Assembly (NCBI GenBank): GCA_958348565.1
Contig: CATVZP010000088.1
Span: 1 to 8,350, forward strand
DNA: 8,350 nucleotides
Direction: 5' to 3'
Origin: an uncultured Collinsella sp.
GTDB taxonomy: Bacteria > Actinomycetota > Coriobacteriia > Coriobacteriales > Coriobacteriaceae
Shown: piece after piece, positions 1-8,200 of the stretch
Position numbering within the stretch: the first letter of the stretch is position 1
How the letters are laid out: each line of letters opens with the position of its first letter
The notes under the pieces: model-generated
What the model saw: the letters and a program-made list of their open reading frames with translations, nothing else
What the model was told of the DNA's origin: nothing
The model's database searches: none
Program-made: the position numbers and the translations under genes

Positions 1-2060
<2,060 letters not shown>

Positions 2061-2081
2061 ACGGAACTCCCTTCGTATCGG

Positions 2082-2100
2082 CACCGCGTGAGAAGCGGTG
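2082..2100 (-). other. Small hairpin in the glnN leader
   Basis: CACCGC (2082-2087) and GCGGTG (2095-2100) form a perfect 6-bp stem with a 7-base loop. On the minus strand it sits just upstream of the glnN ribosome binding site (2067-2072). It could influence translation initiation or transcript stability, but such a short stem is also common by chance in GC-rich DNA. Confidence 0.3.
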
Positions 2101-2139
2101 TTGATTACTAACGAACGAGTCATAGCTTAGACTCGCCGT

Positions 2140-2177
2140 GTTTCCGCGACATTACCGTTATGTTGCTGTCGCGAAAC
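2140..2177 (-). promoter_or_regulatory. Candidate GlnR-type nitrogen operator upstream of glnN
   Basis: Read on the minus strand, this site has four pentamers separated by exactly six bases: GTTTC, GCAAC, GTAAT, GAAAC. The known actinobacterial (OmpR-type) GlnR consensus is GTnAC-n6-GAAAC repeated twice with six-base spacing. By my count 15 of the 18 fixed positions agree, and the last pentamer is perfect. The site lies 80 bp upstream of the glnN start, where an activator of a nitrogen-assimilation gene would be expected. The same DNA is also an imperfect dyad (TTTCcGCGAC at 2141-2150 against GTCGCGAAA at 2168-2176), so another dimeric regulator is possible. I cannot tell whether this organism encodes GlnR. 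No convincing -35/-10 pair is visible downstream; CTATGACT and TTAGTAAT are weak -10 candidates. Confidence 0.4.
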
Positions 2178-2271
2178 CAATCAATGAGGTTACCGCATCA
2201 CAGCGGCGCTGCCGCCCTTAATGGCCAATCAACTGTATAAATTGCAGACCTCTCCCCATAGTTTAAGGGTA

Positions 2272-2347
2272 GTCAATTCGGAATGGGGCTCTATTAACTG
2301 GTATTTCGTATAAGATACCAGTCTTTATAGCCCCATCCTAGATTGAC
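2272..2347. repeat. Large nested palindrome between glnN and metF
   Basis: Three sets of inverted repeats are nested on one centre. The inner arms are CTGGTAT (2298-2304) and ATACCAG (2315-2321) around a 10-base loop. The middle arms are ATGGGGCT (2283-2290) and AGCCCCAT (2329-2336), extended inward by TAT/ATA past a bulged C. The outer arms are GTCAAT (2272-2277) and ATTGAC (2342-2347). The structure is symmetric enough to fold on either strand. Neither side is followed by a T-run, and the flanking genes diverge, so an ordinary terminator is unlikely. A second CCCCAT at 2254-2259 could compete for ATGGGG at 2283-2288, giving two exclusive folds in a plus-strand transcript. It may be a small mobile-element relic, a cis-regulatory leader or a small RNA; I see no target-site duplication. 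Confidence 0.6.
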
Positions 2348-2415
2348 CGCTCTGTTATAAGAAATGCCGATAGCAAAGCATTTTCGATTGGTATCCCCAA
2401 ATAGCGAGTGAAACT

Positions 2416-2443
2416 CCACCGTAACACAGTGGTGCTGTAGAAT
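2416..2443 (+). promoter_or_regulatory. Candidate metF promoter and overlapping dyad
   Basis: TAGAAT at 2438-2443 differs from the -10 consensus at one position and lies 43 bp before the metF start, leaving a leader of about 37 bases. No good -35 is seen at the right distance, so an activator or a non-standard -35 would be needed. Immediately upstream is an interrupted dyad, CCAC (2416-2419) and GTGG (2429-2432) with GT/AC inside, centred at 2424. It sits where the -35 and spacer would be and could be an operator. The metF ribosome binding site AAAGGAG (2474-2480) follows. Confidence 0.3.
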
Positions 2444-2486
2444 CCTTACTACACATCACACTATTAAGTATCTAAAGGAGCACGAT

Positions 2487-3359
2487 ATGCGCGTCGACGA
2501 GGTTTTTAAGCAGGCAGCATCCCAGGGCACCGCACCCGTTTCGTTTGAGATGTTCCCGCCCAAGGGCGAGCTTACCCTCGACACGGCTCGCGAGGTGGCA
2601 GGCAATCTGTGTAAGCTTTCGCCGAGCTTTGTCTCGGTCACCTGCTCGGCCGGCGGCTCGGGTAACGGTGCCACCACCGCCCCCATCGCGCATATGATTT
2701 CGAGCGAATTCGATACGCCCTCGGTAGCGCATCTCACCTGCGTGGGCCGCACCCACGCCGACATCGCCGCCAAGATTGACGAGTATCGCACTGCCGGCGT
2801 GGAAAACGTGCTAGCCCTGCGCGGCGACCTGCCCGCCGGCGCGACCGAGGACGACAAGCCTGCCTCCGACTACGCCTACGCCCGCGACCTCATCCCCGAG
2901 CTCGTCGACGCCGGCTTTTGCGTGGGCGCCGCAGCCTACCCCGAAGGCCACATTGCCTGCGAGGATCTCAACCTCTCGGTCGAGCACCTCAAGCAAAAGC
3001 AAGACGCCGGCGCGAGCTTCTTTGTGACACAGCTCTTCTTTGATAACGAGTGCTTCTATCGCTTCCGCGAGCTTGCCGACAAGGCCGGCATCACCGTGCC
3101 CATTACCGCGGGCATCATGCCGTTTATGGGCAAGTCGCAGATCAGCCGCATGGTCTTTATGTGCGGCGCGTCGCTGCCCTCCCCCGTCATCAAGATCCTC
3201 GCCAAGTACGAGAACGACCCCGAGAGCCTGCAGGCAGCCGGTGTAGATTATGCTGCTCGTCAGCTTTGCGACCTTAAGGAGCACGGTGCCGACGGTCTGC
3301 ACCTGTACACTATGAACCGTCCTGCAATCGCCGCGACCATTATGGAGCGCCTGGGGTAA
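2487..3359 (+). CDS. metF: Methylenetetrahydrofolate reductase
   Basis: This FAD-dependent cytoplasmic enzyme reduces 5,10-methylene-tetrahydrofolate to 5-methyl-tetrahydrofolate, the methyl donor for MetH. The 290-residue protein is close to the length of E. coli MetF (296) and is a single (beta/alpha)8 barrel. Expected family residues are present: SFEMFPP at 19-25 with the conserved Glu21, LRGDLP with Asp114 at the flavin/folate site, and FFVTQLFFD with Gln182, corresponding to E. coli Glu28, Asp120 and Gln183. The C-terminus GLHLYTMNRP is also typical. The start is fixed by AAAGGAG at 2474-2480, six bases upstream. The stop codon TAA shares its last A with the ATG of the next gene (TAATG), so translation of the two is probably coupled. 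It is the first gene of a metF-activation-metH operon. Confidence 0.96.
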   Translation: MRVDEVFKQAASQGTAPVSFEMFPPKGELTLDTAREVAGNLCKLSPSFVSVTCSAGGSGNGATTAPIAHMISSEFDTPSVAHLTCVGRTHADIAAKIDEYRTAGVENVLALRGDLPAGATEDDKPASDYAYARDLIPELVDAGFCVGAAAYPEGHIACEDLNLSVEHLKQKQDAGASFFVTQLFFDNECFYRFRELADKAGITVPITAGIMPFMGKSQISRMVFMCGASLPSPVIKILAKYENDPESLQAAGVDYAARQLCDLKEHGADGLHLYTMNRPAIAATIMERLG

Positions 3360-4147
3360 TGGAAAAACCGCACGTCGATACAACCGTTGTTGAAGTGCCG
3401 GCCGACCTTGCGTCGCCGGCGCTTTACCGTATCGACGCTGCCCACCACCCTCGTGTCGACCGTGCCGAGATGCTGCGGTATCTGGGCTACGGCGGCCAGC
3501 AGATTGAGCCCGAGCTGTCACGACGAATTGAGCTTGTAGTCGAGCGCCTAGAGCTGGATATCGAGCCCCGCGGCGTGCGACGCGTGTTTGCCGTCGATGC
3601 CACGGGCGTCGACGAGCAGGGCGAGCCCTGCATCCGCTTGGTTGGCACCAATGTTGAGCTGCGGGGTCGTGATATCTATCGACATCTCAAAGACGCCCGC
3701 CTGGCGGCGCTCATGGCCTGCACCCTCGGGATGTCTGCCGAACGCCGTCTGCGCACCACGGGAGCCCAGCAACCCCTGGAAGGCGCCGTGCTCGACGCCG
3801 CATGCTCTGCCTATGTGGAGGCCGCCGTCGAGCAGATGGACCAGCGGGTCAAGGCTGCAGCCGCTGCACACGGGCTCGCCGGCAACTGGCGCTTCAGTCC
3901 CGGCTATGGCGACTGCCCGCTCTCTGCCCAGCGCTCGATCGTGGATGCACTCAATGCCACGCGCCTCATTGGACTTACCGTCACCCCCACCAGCCTGCTC
4001 ATGCCCACCAAGAGCGTGACCGCTGTGATTGGTCTGTTCGACGGCGAAGTCCACGACGCCCAGAGCCGCCCCACCTGCAATATCTGCCGCATGCGCGAGC
4101 ACTGCCGCTTCCGCGCCGCCCACACCACCTGCTATTCCAGCCATTAG
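3359..4147 (+). CDS. Stand-alone methionine synthase reactivation-domain protein
   Basis: This 262-residue protein resembles the C-terminal activation domain of cobalamin-dependent methionine synthase (Met_synt_B12 family), here a separate gene. In the E. coli enzyme this domain binds S-adenosylmethionine and, with an electron donor, re-methylates oxidised cob(II)alamin. The AdoMet-binding signature RxxxGY is visible as R178-FSP-G182-Y183, within RFSPGYGDCPLSAQ. It is followed by LIGLTVTPTSLLMPTKSVTAVIG, the counterpart of the E. coli LTESFAMWPAASVSG segment. The protein ends in a cysteine cluster, C240-x2-C243-x5-C249-x8-C258, which looks like a metal or iron-sulfur ligand set and is absent from E. 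coli MetH. The start overlaps the metF stop; GGAG at 3344-3347 is a somewhat distant ribosome binding site, so coupling with metF is likely. The following metH lacks this domain, which supports a partnership. The role is inferred from family and context. Confidence 0.9.
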   Translation: MEKPHVDTTVVEVPADLASPALYRIDAAHHPRVDRAEMLRYLGYGGQQIEPELSRRIELVVERLELDIEPRGVRRVFAVDATGVDEQGEPCIRLVGTNVELRGRDIYRHLKDARLAALMACTLGMSAERRLRTTGAQQPLEGAVLDAACSAYVEAAVEQMDQRVKAAAAAHGLAGNWRFSPGYGDCPLSAQRSIVDALNATRLIGLTVTPTSLLMPTKSVTAVIGLFDGEVHDAQSRPTCNICRMREHCRFRAAHTTCYSSH

Positions 4148-4156
4148 GAGCCATCG

Positions 4157-6712
4157 ATGTTTACTCCGCTTATCACTCATGATCTGGACGGCGCCGCGCT
4201 GGCGGCACCCGTTGATGCCGCACGCCGTAATGGCGCTGCATACAAGACGCGCACGATCGACGACCTTCGCATTAAGGATGACCGCCTGCGTGCCGCCATC
4301 GAGGGCACGGGACACCTGCTGTTTGACGGCGGCATGGGCACCATGCTGCAGGCGTCCGGCATGAAGGCCGGCGCCCTGCCCGAGCTGCTCAACTTTGAGG
4401 AGCCCCAGGTCATTACCGACATTCAGCGCCAATACGTCGAGGCCGGCTGCGACGTGATCACCGCCAACACCTTTGGCGCCAACGCCCACAAGCTCGACGG
4501 CGCCGCCACCGTGGCAGACGTCTTTGCCGCGGCAGTCACCTGCGCCCGCGAGGCCGGCGCCCGCTACGTCGCCGGCGACATCGGCCCCATCGGCGCCCTG
4601 CTGCGCCCCCTGGGCACCCTCAGCTTTGACGAGGCCTACGACCTCTTTGCCGAGGAGGTGCGCGCCGGCGTCGCTGCGGGTGTGGACCTCTTTATTATCG
4701 AGACCATGACCGACCTTGCCGAGATCAAGGCGGCAGTCCTCGCCTGCCGCGAGAACTCCGACCTGCCCGTCTTTGCCACCATGACCTTTGAGGAAGACGG
4801 TCGCACCTTCTTGGGCACGAGCCCCGAGGTCGCCGCCATCACCCTCGACGCCATCGGCGCCGACGTCCTGGGCATCAACTGCAGCCAGGGCCCGGCCGAG
4901 CTCCGAGGACTCGCCGCGCGTATGCTCACCGTCACCGACAAGCCCGTTATGGTGCAGGCCAATGCGGGACTGCCCCACGTTGACGATGACGGCAATACCG
5001 TCTTTGATATCCAGGCACCCGAGTACGCTGAGGCCGTCGCCGGCATGATCGAGGACGGTGTGAGCGTCGTGGGCGGCTGCTGCGGCACCACGCCGGCGCA
5101 CATGACGGCCTTGCGCACGCTTATCGACAACCACACGCCCAGCCCGCGTCACCGCAAGCCCAGCATGTCGGTCACGAGCGCCCAGACGGTCGTGGACCTC
5201 CCCTGCGACGGCCACAAGATCGCCGTCATCGGCGAGCGCATCAACCCCACCGGCAAAAAGCGCTTGCAGCAGGCCCTACGCGACGGCGACCTGGACTACG
5301 TCGTGAGCCAGGGCATCAGCCAGCAGGAGCAGGGCGCCGACATCCTGGACGTCAACGTGGGCCTGCCCGAGATCGACGAGGTCAAGGTCATCCAGCAAGC
5401 GACCGAGCAGCTCCAAGGTTCCACGCTGTTGCCGCTGCAGATCGACTCCACCGACCCCGCCGCCGTCGAGGCCGCCGTACGTCGCTACGCCGGCAAGCCC
5501 ATCATCAACTCGGTCAATGGCAAACAGCAGATCATGGATGAGATTTTTCCGCTGGTCGCCCACTACGGCACCAACGTCGTCGGCCTCACGCTCGACGAGG
5601 GCGGCATCCCGGATACCGCCGAGGCACGCTATGCCATCGCCGAGCGCATTGTGGCCGAAGCCGCCCGTTACGGCATCGGCCCGGACCGCATCCTCATCGA
5701 CTGTCTGGTCATGACCGCCTCGACCAACCAGCGCCAGGCTGAGCAGATTCTACGTGCCATGTCTATGTGCAAGGAGCGCCTGAACGTCAAGTGCGCACTC
5801 GGCGTATCGAACATCAGCTTTGGTCTGCCTGCCCGCCCGCTGCTGGGCTCGGTCTTTTTGGCCGCCGCCTTTGGCGCAGGTCTGGACGCCCCTATCATGA
5901 ACCCGGGTTCCAAGCGCTTTATGGACACCGTCTACAGCTATCGCGTGTTGAGCGTTGAGGACGAAGGCTCGACCGGATACATCGAGCGCTACGCCGGCTG
6001 GACCGATCCGTATAAGATCGCCGCGAACCCGGCGGCCGCTCAGTCAGCATCGAGCGATGCCGCGGCTGCCGCAAGCACCACCGTAAGCGCCGATGACGAC
6101 CCCATCCGCCACATGGTCGTCTCGGGTCGCAAGGGCGAAATCGCGGCCGAGACCGAGCGTCTGCTGGCAGATCACGACGCCATGGACCTCATCAACAACC
6201 ACTTTATCCCCGCCCTCGACGAGGTTGGCGTCCTCTTTGACCAGGGCAAGTTCTTCTTGCCGCAGCTCATGGCCTCGGCCGAGGCCGCGCGTGTGGGCTT
6301 CGACACCATCAAGCGCCTGATGCCCGCCGGCGAGATTGCCGACAAGGGCAAGATCTGCGTGGCCACCGTCAAGGGCGACATCCACGACATCGGCAAGAAC
6401 ATCGTCAAAATGCTGCTCGATAACTACGGCTATACCGTCTTTGACCTAGGCCGTGACGTCGACCCGCAGGAGGTGCTCAGGACCGTACAGGAGCGCGACA
6501 TCAAGCTCGTCGGCCTCTCGGCGCTTATGACCACCACGGTCGTCGCCATGGAGGAGACCATCAAGCTGCTTCATGCCGAGGTGCCGGGCGTCAAGATCAT
6601 CGTGGGCGGCGCCGTGCTCACCCCCGAATACGCCAAGCAGATCGGCGCGGACTACTACGCCAAGGACGCCGCCGAGAGTGCACGCATCGCCGAAGAGGTC
6701 TTTGGGCAGTAA
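4157..6712 (+). CDS. metH: Cobalamin-dependent methionine synthase, short form without activation domain
   Basis: It transfers a methyl group from 5-methyl-tetrahydrofolate via cobalamin to homocysteine, giving methionine. The 851 residues carry four modules. The homocysteine methyltransferase barrel spans about 54-335, with FDGGMGTM at 56-63 and the zinc-binding cysteines C242 (GINCSQGP) and C308/C309 (GGCCGTTP). The pterin-binding barrel spans about 352-615 (IGERINPTG, ILDVNVG, INSVNGK). An Ala/Ser-rich linker occupies roughly 620-645. The cobalamin cap helices lie at about 648-722, and the Rossmann cobalamin domain at about 730-851 has the lower-ligand motif D741-x-H743-x-x-G746. The E. 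coli enzyme (about 1227 residues) continues into an activation domain; here that function is the preceding gene. AGGAG at 4146-4150, six bases before the ATG, overlaps the upstream stop codon and fixes the start. The first barrel motif comes about 36 residues later than in E. coli, so the N-terminus is slightly extended. Confidence 0.96.
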   Translation: MFTPLITHDLDGAALAAPVDAARRNGAAYKTRTIDDLRIKDDRLRAAIEGTGHLLFDGGMGTMLQASGMKAGALPELLNFEEPQVITDIQRQYVEAGCDVITANTFGANAHKLDGAATVADVFAAAVTCAREAGARYVAGDIGPIGALLRPLGTLSFDEAYDLFAEEVRAGVAAGVDLFIIETMTDLAEIKAAVLACRENSDLPVFATMTFEEDGRTFLGTSPEVAAITLDAIGADVLGINCSQGPAELRGLAARMLTVTDKPVMVQANAGLPHVDDDGNTVFDIQAPEYAEAVAGMIEDGVSVVGGCCGTTPAHMTALRTLIDNHTPSPRHRKPSMSVTSAQTVVDLPCDGHKIAVIGERINPTGKKRLQQALRDGDLDYVVSQGISQQEQGADILDVNVGLPEIDEVKVIQQATEQLQGSTLLPLQIDSTDPAAVEAAVRRYAGKPIINSVNGKQQIMDEIFPLVAHYGTNVVGLTLDEGGIPDTAEARYAIAERIVAEAARYGIGPDRILIDCLVMTASTNQRQAEQILRAMSMCKERLNVKCALGVSNISFGLPARPLLGSVFLAAAFGAGLDAPIMNPGSKRFMDTVYSYRVLSVEDEGSTGYIERYAGWTDPYKIAANPAAAQSASSDAAAAASTTVSADDDPIRHMVVSGRKGEIAAETERLLADHDAMDLINNHFIPALDEVGVLFDQGKFFLPQLMASAEAARVGFDTIKRLMPAGEIADKGKICVATVKGDIHDIGKNIVKMLLDNYGYTVFDLGRDVDPQEVLRTVQERDIKLVGLSALMTTTVVAMEETIKLLHAEVPGVKIIVGGAVLTPEYAKQIGADYYAKDAAESARIAEEVFGQ

Positions 6713-6737
6713 CACAACGGAAACAACCGAGCACCAA

Positions 6738-6775
6738 AACGTGCCGCACGCGCCACTTGGCACGTGCGGCACGTT
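6738..6775. repeat. Strong 13-bp hairpin / paired operator-like palindromes
   Basis: AACGTGCCGCACG (6738-6750) and CGTGCGGCACGTT (6763-6775) are perfect inverted repeats around a 12-base loop that itself contains GCCA/TGGC. Each arm is also nearly palindromic: CGTGC-C-GCACG centred at 6745 and CGTGC-G-GCACG centred at 6768, 23 bp apart. The DNA could therefore act as one RNA hairpin after metH (3' end formation or attenuation) or as two binding sites for a dimeric regulator of the next gene. Only AGAATAG follows on the plus strand, so this is not a classical U-tract terminator. It begins 26 bases after the metH stop codon. Confidence 0.7.
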
Positions 6776-6785
6776 AGAATAGATA
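6757..6785 (+). promoter_or_regulatory. Possible promoter for the UPF0210 gene
   Basis: TTGGCA (6757-6762) matches five of six bases of the -35 consensus and is followed after 17 bases by TAGATA (6780-6785), a weak -10. TAGAAT at 6775-6780 is a better -10 but is too close to that -35. The -35 would lie in the hairpin loop between the two palindromes at 6738-6775, so binding there would block it. Read-through from the metH operon is equally possible. Confidence 0.25.
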
Positions 6786-6820
6786 AGACTATGCTCGTTT
6801 TGGCAGATAGGAGCGCAAGG

Positions 6821-8185
6821 ATGGCGATCACGCCCGCAGAAATCGCGGAAACCCGCGGCATGGTTGAGGAGCAGAACCTCGACATCAGGACCATCACCAT
6901 GGGTGTTTCGCTCATGGGTTGCGGTGACGAGAACCTCGACCGCATGTGCACGAAGATCTACGACCACGTGACGCACACGGCTGAGCACCTGGTCGAGACC
7001 GCCGAGAACCTCGAGCGCGAATACGGTATCCCCATCGTCAACAAGCGCGTTTCCGTCACCCCGGTGGCGCAGATCGCCGCGTGCTGCAAGGATGAGGACC
7101 TCACCCCCATCGCGCATGCCCTCGACCGCGCGGCTGAGACGCTCGGCATCGACTACCTGGGCGGCTTTTCCGCGCTCGTCCAGAAGGGCATCGGCGACGC
7201 CGACCGCCGCGTCATCCAGTCCATCCCCCAGGCGCTCGCCACCACGAGCCGCGTCTGCTCCAGCGTCAACGTCGCCAGCCTGCGCGCCGGTATCAACATG
7301 GATGCCGTGCTCATGGCCGCCCAGACCATCATCGATGCCGCCAAGCTCACGGCCGACCAGGATTCCGTTGGCGCCTCCAAGTTTGTCTGCTTTGCCAACA
7401 TGGTCGAGGACTCCCCGTTTATGGCGGGCGCCGTCCACGGCGGTGGCGAGGCCGACGCCGTCATCAACGTTGGCGTCTCGGGCCCCGGCGTTATGGCTGC
7501 TGCCTTGGAGACGCTCCCCGACTCCGCCTCGATGATGGAGGTTGCCGAGAAAATCAAGCAGACCGCCTTTAAGATCACCCGCGCCGGCGAGCTCATGAGC
7601 CGTGAGGCAGCCCGCCGTCTGGGTGTCGAGAAAGGCATTGTCGACCTGTCGCTGGCTCCCACGCCTGCCATCGGCGACTCCGTTGCCCGCATCCTCGAGA
7701 TCATCGGTGTGGGCACCTGCGGTGGCCCCGGCACGACCTGCGCGCTCGCCATGCTCAACGATGCCGTCAAGAAGGGCGGCGTCATGGCCAGCTCCAGCGT
7801 GGGCGGTCTCTCCGGCGCCTTTATCCCCGTGTCCGAGGATGCCGGCATGATCGCCGCCGTCGAGGCCGGTGCGCTTTCGCTCGAGAAACTCGAGGCTATG
7901 ACCTGCGTATGCTCCGTCGGCCTGGACATGATCGCCATCCCCGGTGACACCCCGGTCGAGACCATCGCCGGCATCATCGCCGACGAGATGGCTATCGGTG
8001 TCATCAACAACAAGACCACGGCCGTCCGCGTGATTCCCGCCATTGGCAAGGGCGTGGGCGACTGCGTAGAGTACGGCGGCCTGTTCGGCCGTGCGCCCAT
8101 CATGCCGGTGAACCCCAACGCCGGCACCGTGCTTGCCCACCGCGGTGGACGCTTCCCGGCGCCGCTGAACTCGCTGAAGAACTAG
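6821..8185 (+). CDS. UPF0210 / PFL-family protein of unknown function
   Basis: The 454-residue product is a full-length member of the UPF0210 (DUF711) family, often named 'PFL family protein' for a fold resembling the pyruvate formate-lyase barrel. Its biochemical role is not established to my knowledge. Recognisable family stretches are the N-terminal EEQNLDIRTITMGVSLMGC, LGGFSALVQKG, GGGEADAVINVGVSGPGV and the C-terminal NPNAGTVLAHRGGRFPAPLNSLKN. The start at 6821 is chosen because AGGAG (6809-6813) sits seven bases upstream and the length then matches the family. Earlier in-frame ATGs at 6764 and 6791 lack a ribosome binding site, and the first lies inside the hairpin. In many bacteria this gene directly follows a small ACT-domain gene (UPF0237); here the upstream neighbour is metH instead. 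Its position raises a one-carbon or amino-acid link, but that is only context. Confidence 0.93.
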   Translation: MAITPAEIAETRGMVEEQNLDIRTITMGVSLMGCGDENLDRMCTKIYDHVTHTAEHLVETAENLEREYGIPIVNKRVSVTPVAQIAACCKDEDLTPIAHALDRAAETLGIDYLGGFSALVQKGIGDADRRVIQSIPQALATTSRVCSSVNVASLRAGINMDAVLMAAQTIIDAAKLTADQDSVGASKFVCFANMVEDSPFMAGAVHGGGEADAVINVGVSGPGVMAAALETLPDSASMMEVAEKIKQTAFKITRAGELMSREAARRLGVEKGIVDLSLAPTPAIGDSVARILEIIGVGTCGGPGTTCALAMLNDAVKKGGVMASSSVGGLSGAFIPVSEDAGMIAAVEAGALSLEKLEAMTCVCSVGLDMIAIPGDTPVETIAGIIADEMAIGVINNKTTAVRVIPAIGKGVGDCVEYGGLFGRAPIMPVNPNAGTVLAHRGGRFPAPLNSLKN

Positions 8186-8200
8186 CTGAGGGACTGGCGA

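Larger units (their letters stand above)
2061..2486. other. Divergent intergenic region glnN / metF
   Basis: This 426-bp stretch has no plausible gene on either strand. It is clearly richer in A+T than the flanking genes, especially 2225-2470. From left to right it holds: the glnN leader with a small hairpin (2082-2100); a four-box GlnR-like site (2140-2177); overlapping small GC hairpins in which GCGG at 2203-2206 can pair with CCGC at 2193-2196 or, as GCGGC, with GCCGC at 2211-2215; a TATAAA that could be a plus-strand -10 element (2236-2241, no clear -35); a large nested palindrome (2272-2347); and the metF promoter zone with a TAGAAT box (2438-2443). The octamer CCAATCAA occurs twice (2177-2184 and 2225-2232). 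No standard riboswitch core (SAM, cobalamin, THF) was recognised. Confidence 0.8.

Noticed and set aside
2177..2232. Direct repeat CCAATCAA (2177-2184 and 2225-2232)
   Set aside because: Only two copies of an 8-mer in an A+T-rich intergenic region; too weak to call a site or iteron.
2390..2450. Possible cobalamin riboswitch upstream of metF (GAGTGAAACTCC then ACAG...CTGT)
   Set aside because: There is a loose resemblance to the GGTGnAAnTCC and ACnG...CTGT segments, but the conserved CCCGC core is missing, the spacing is wrong and no upstream box is found. A covariance-model search (Rfam Cobalamin) would settle it.
3548..5215. Minus-strand open frame of 555 codons opposite the activation gene and metH
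   Set aside because: It is the shadow of two clearly recognised genes, compositionally biased, and crosses their boundary. The same reasoning removes the shorter overlapping frames in this region.
6738..6775. Classical rho-independent terminator after metH
   Set aside because: The stem is strong but AGAATAG follows instead of a T-run on the plus strand, and the loop is long; kept as an unassigned hairpin.
6764..6820. Upstream in-frame starts for UPF0210 (ATG at 6764 and 6791)
   Set aside because: The extra 19 residues do not match the family N-terminus and neither ATG has a ribosome binding site, whereas 6821 has AGGAG at ideal distance.
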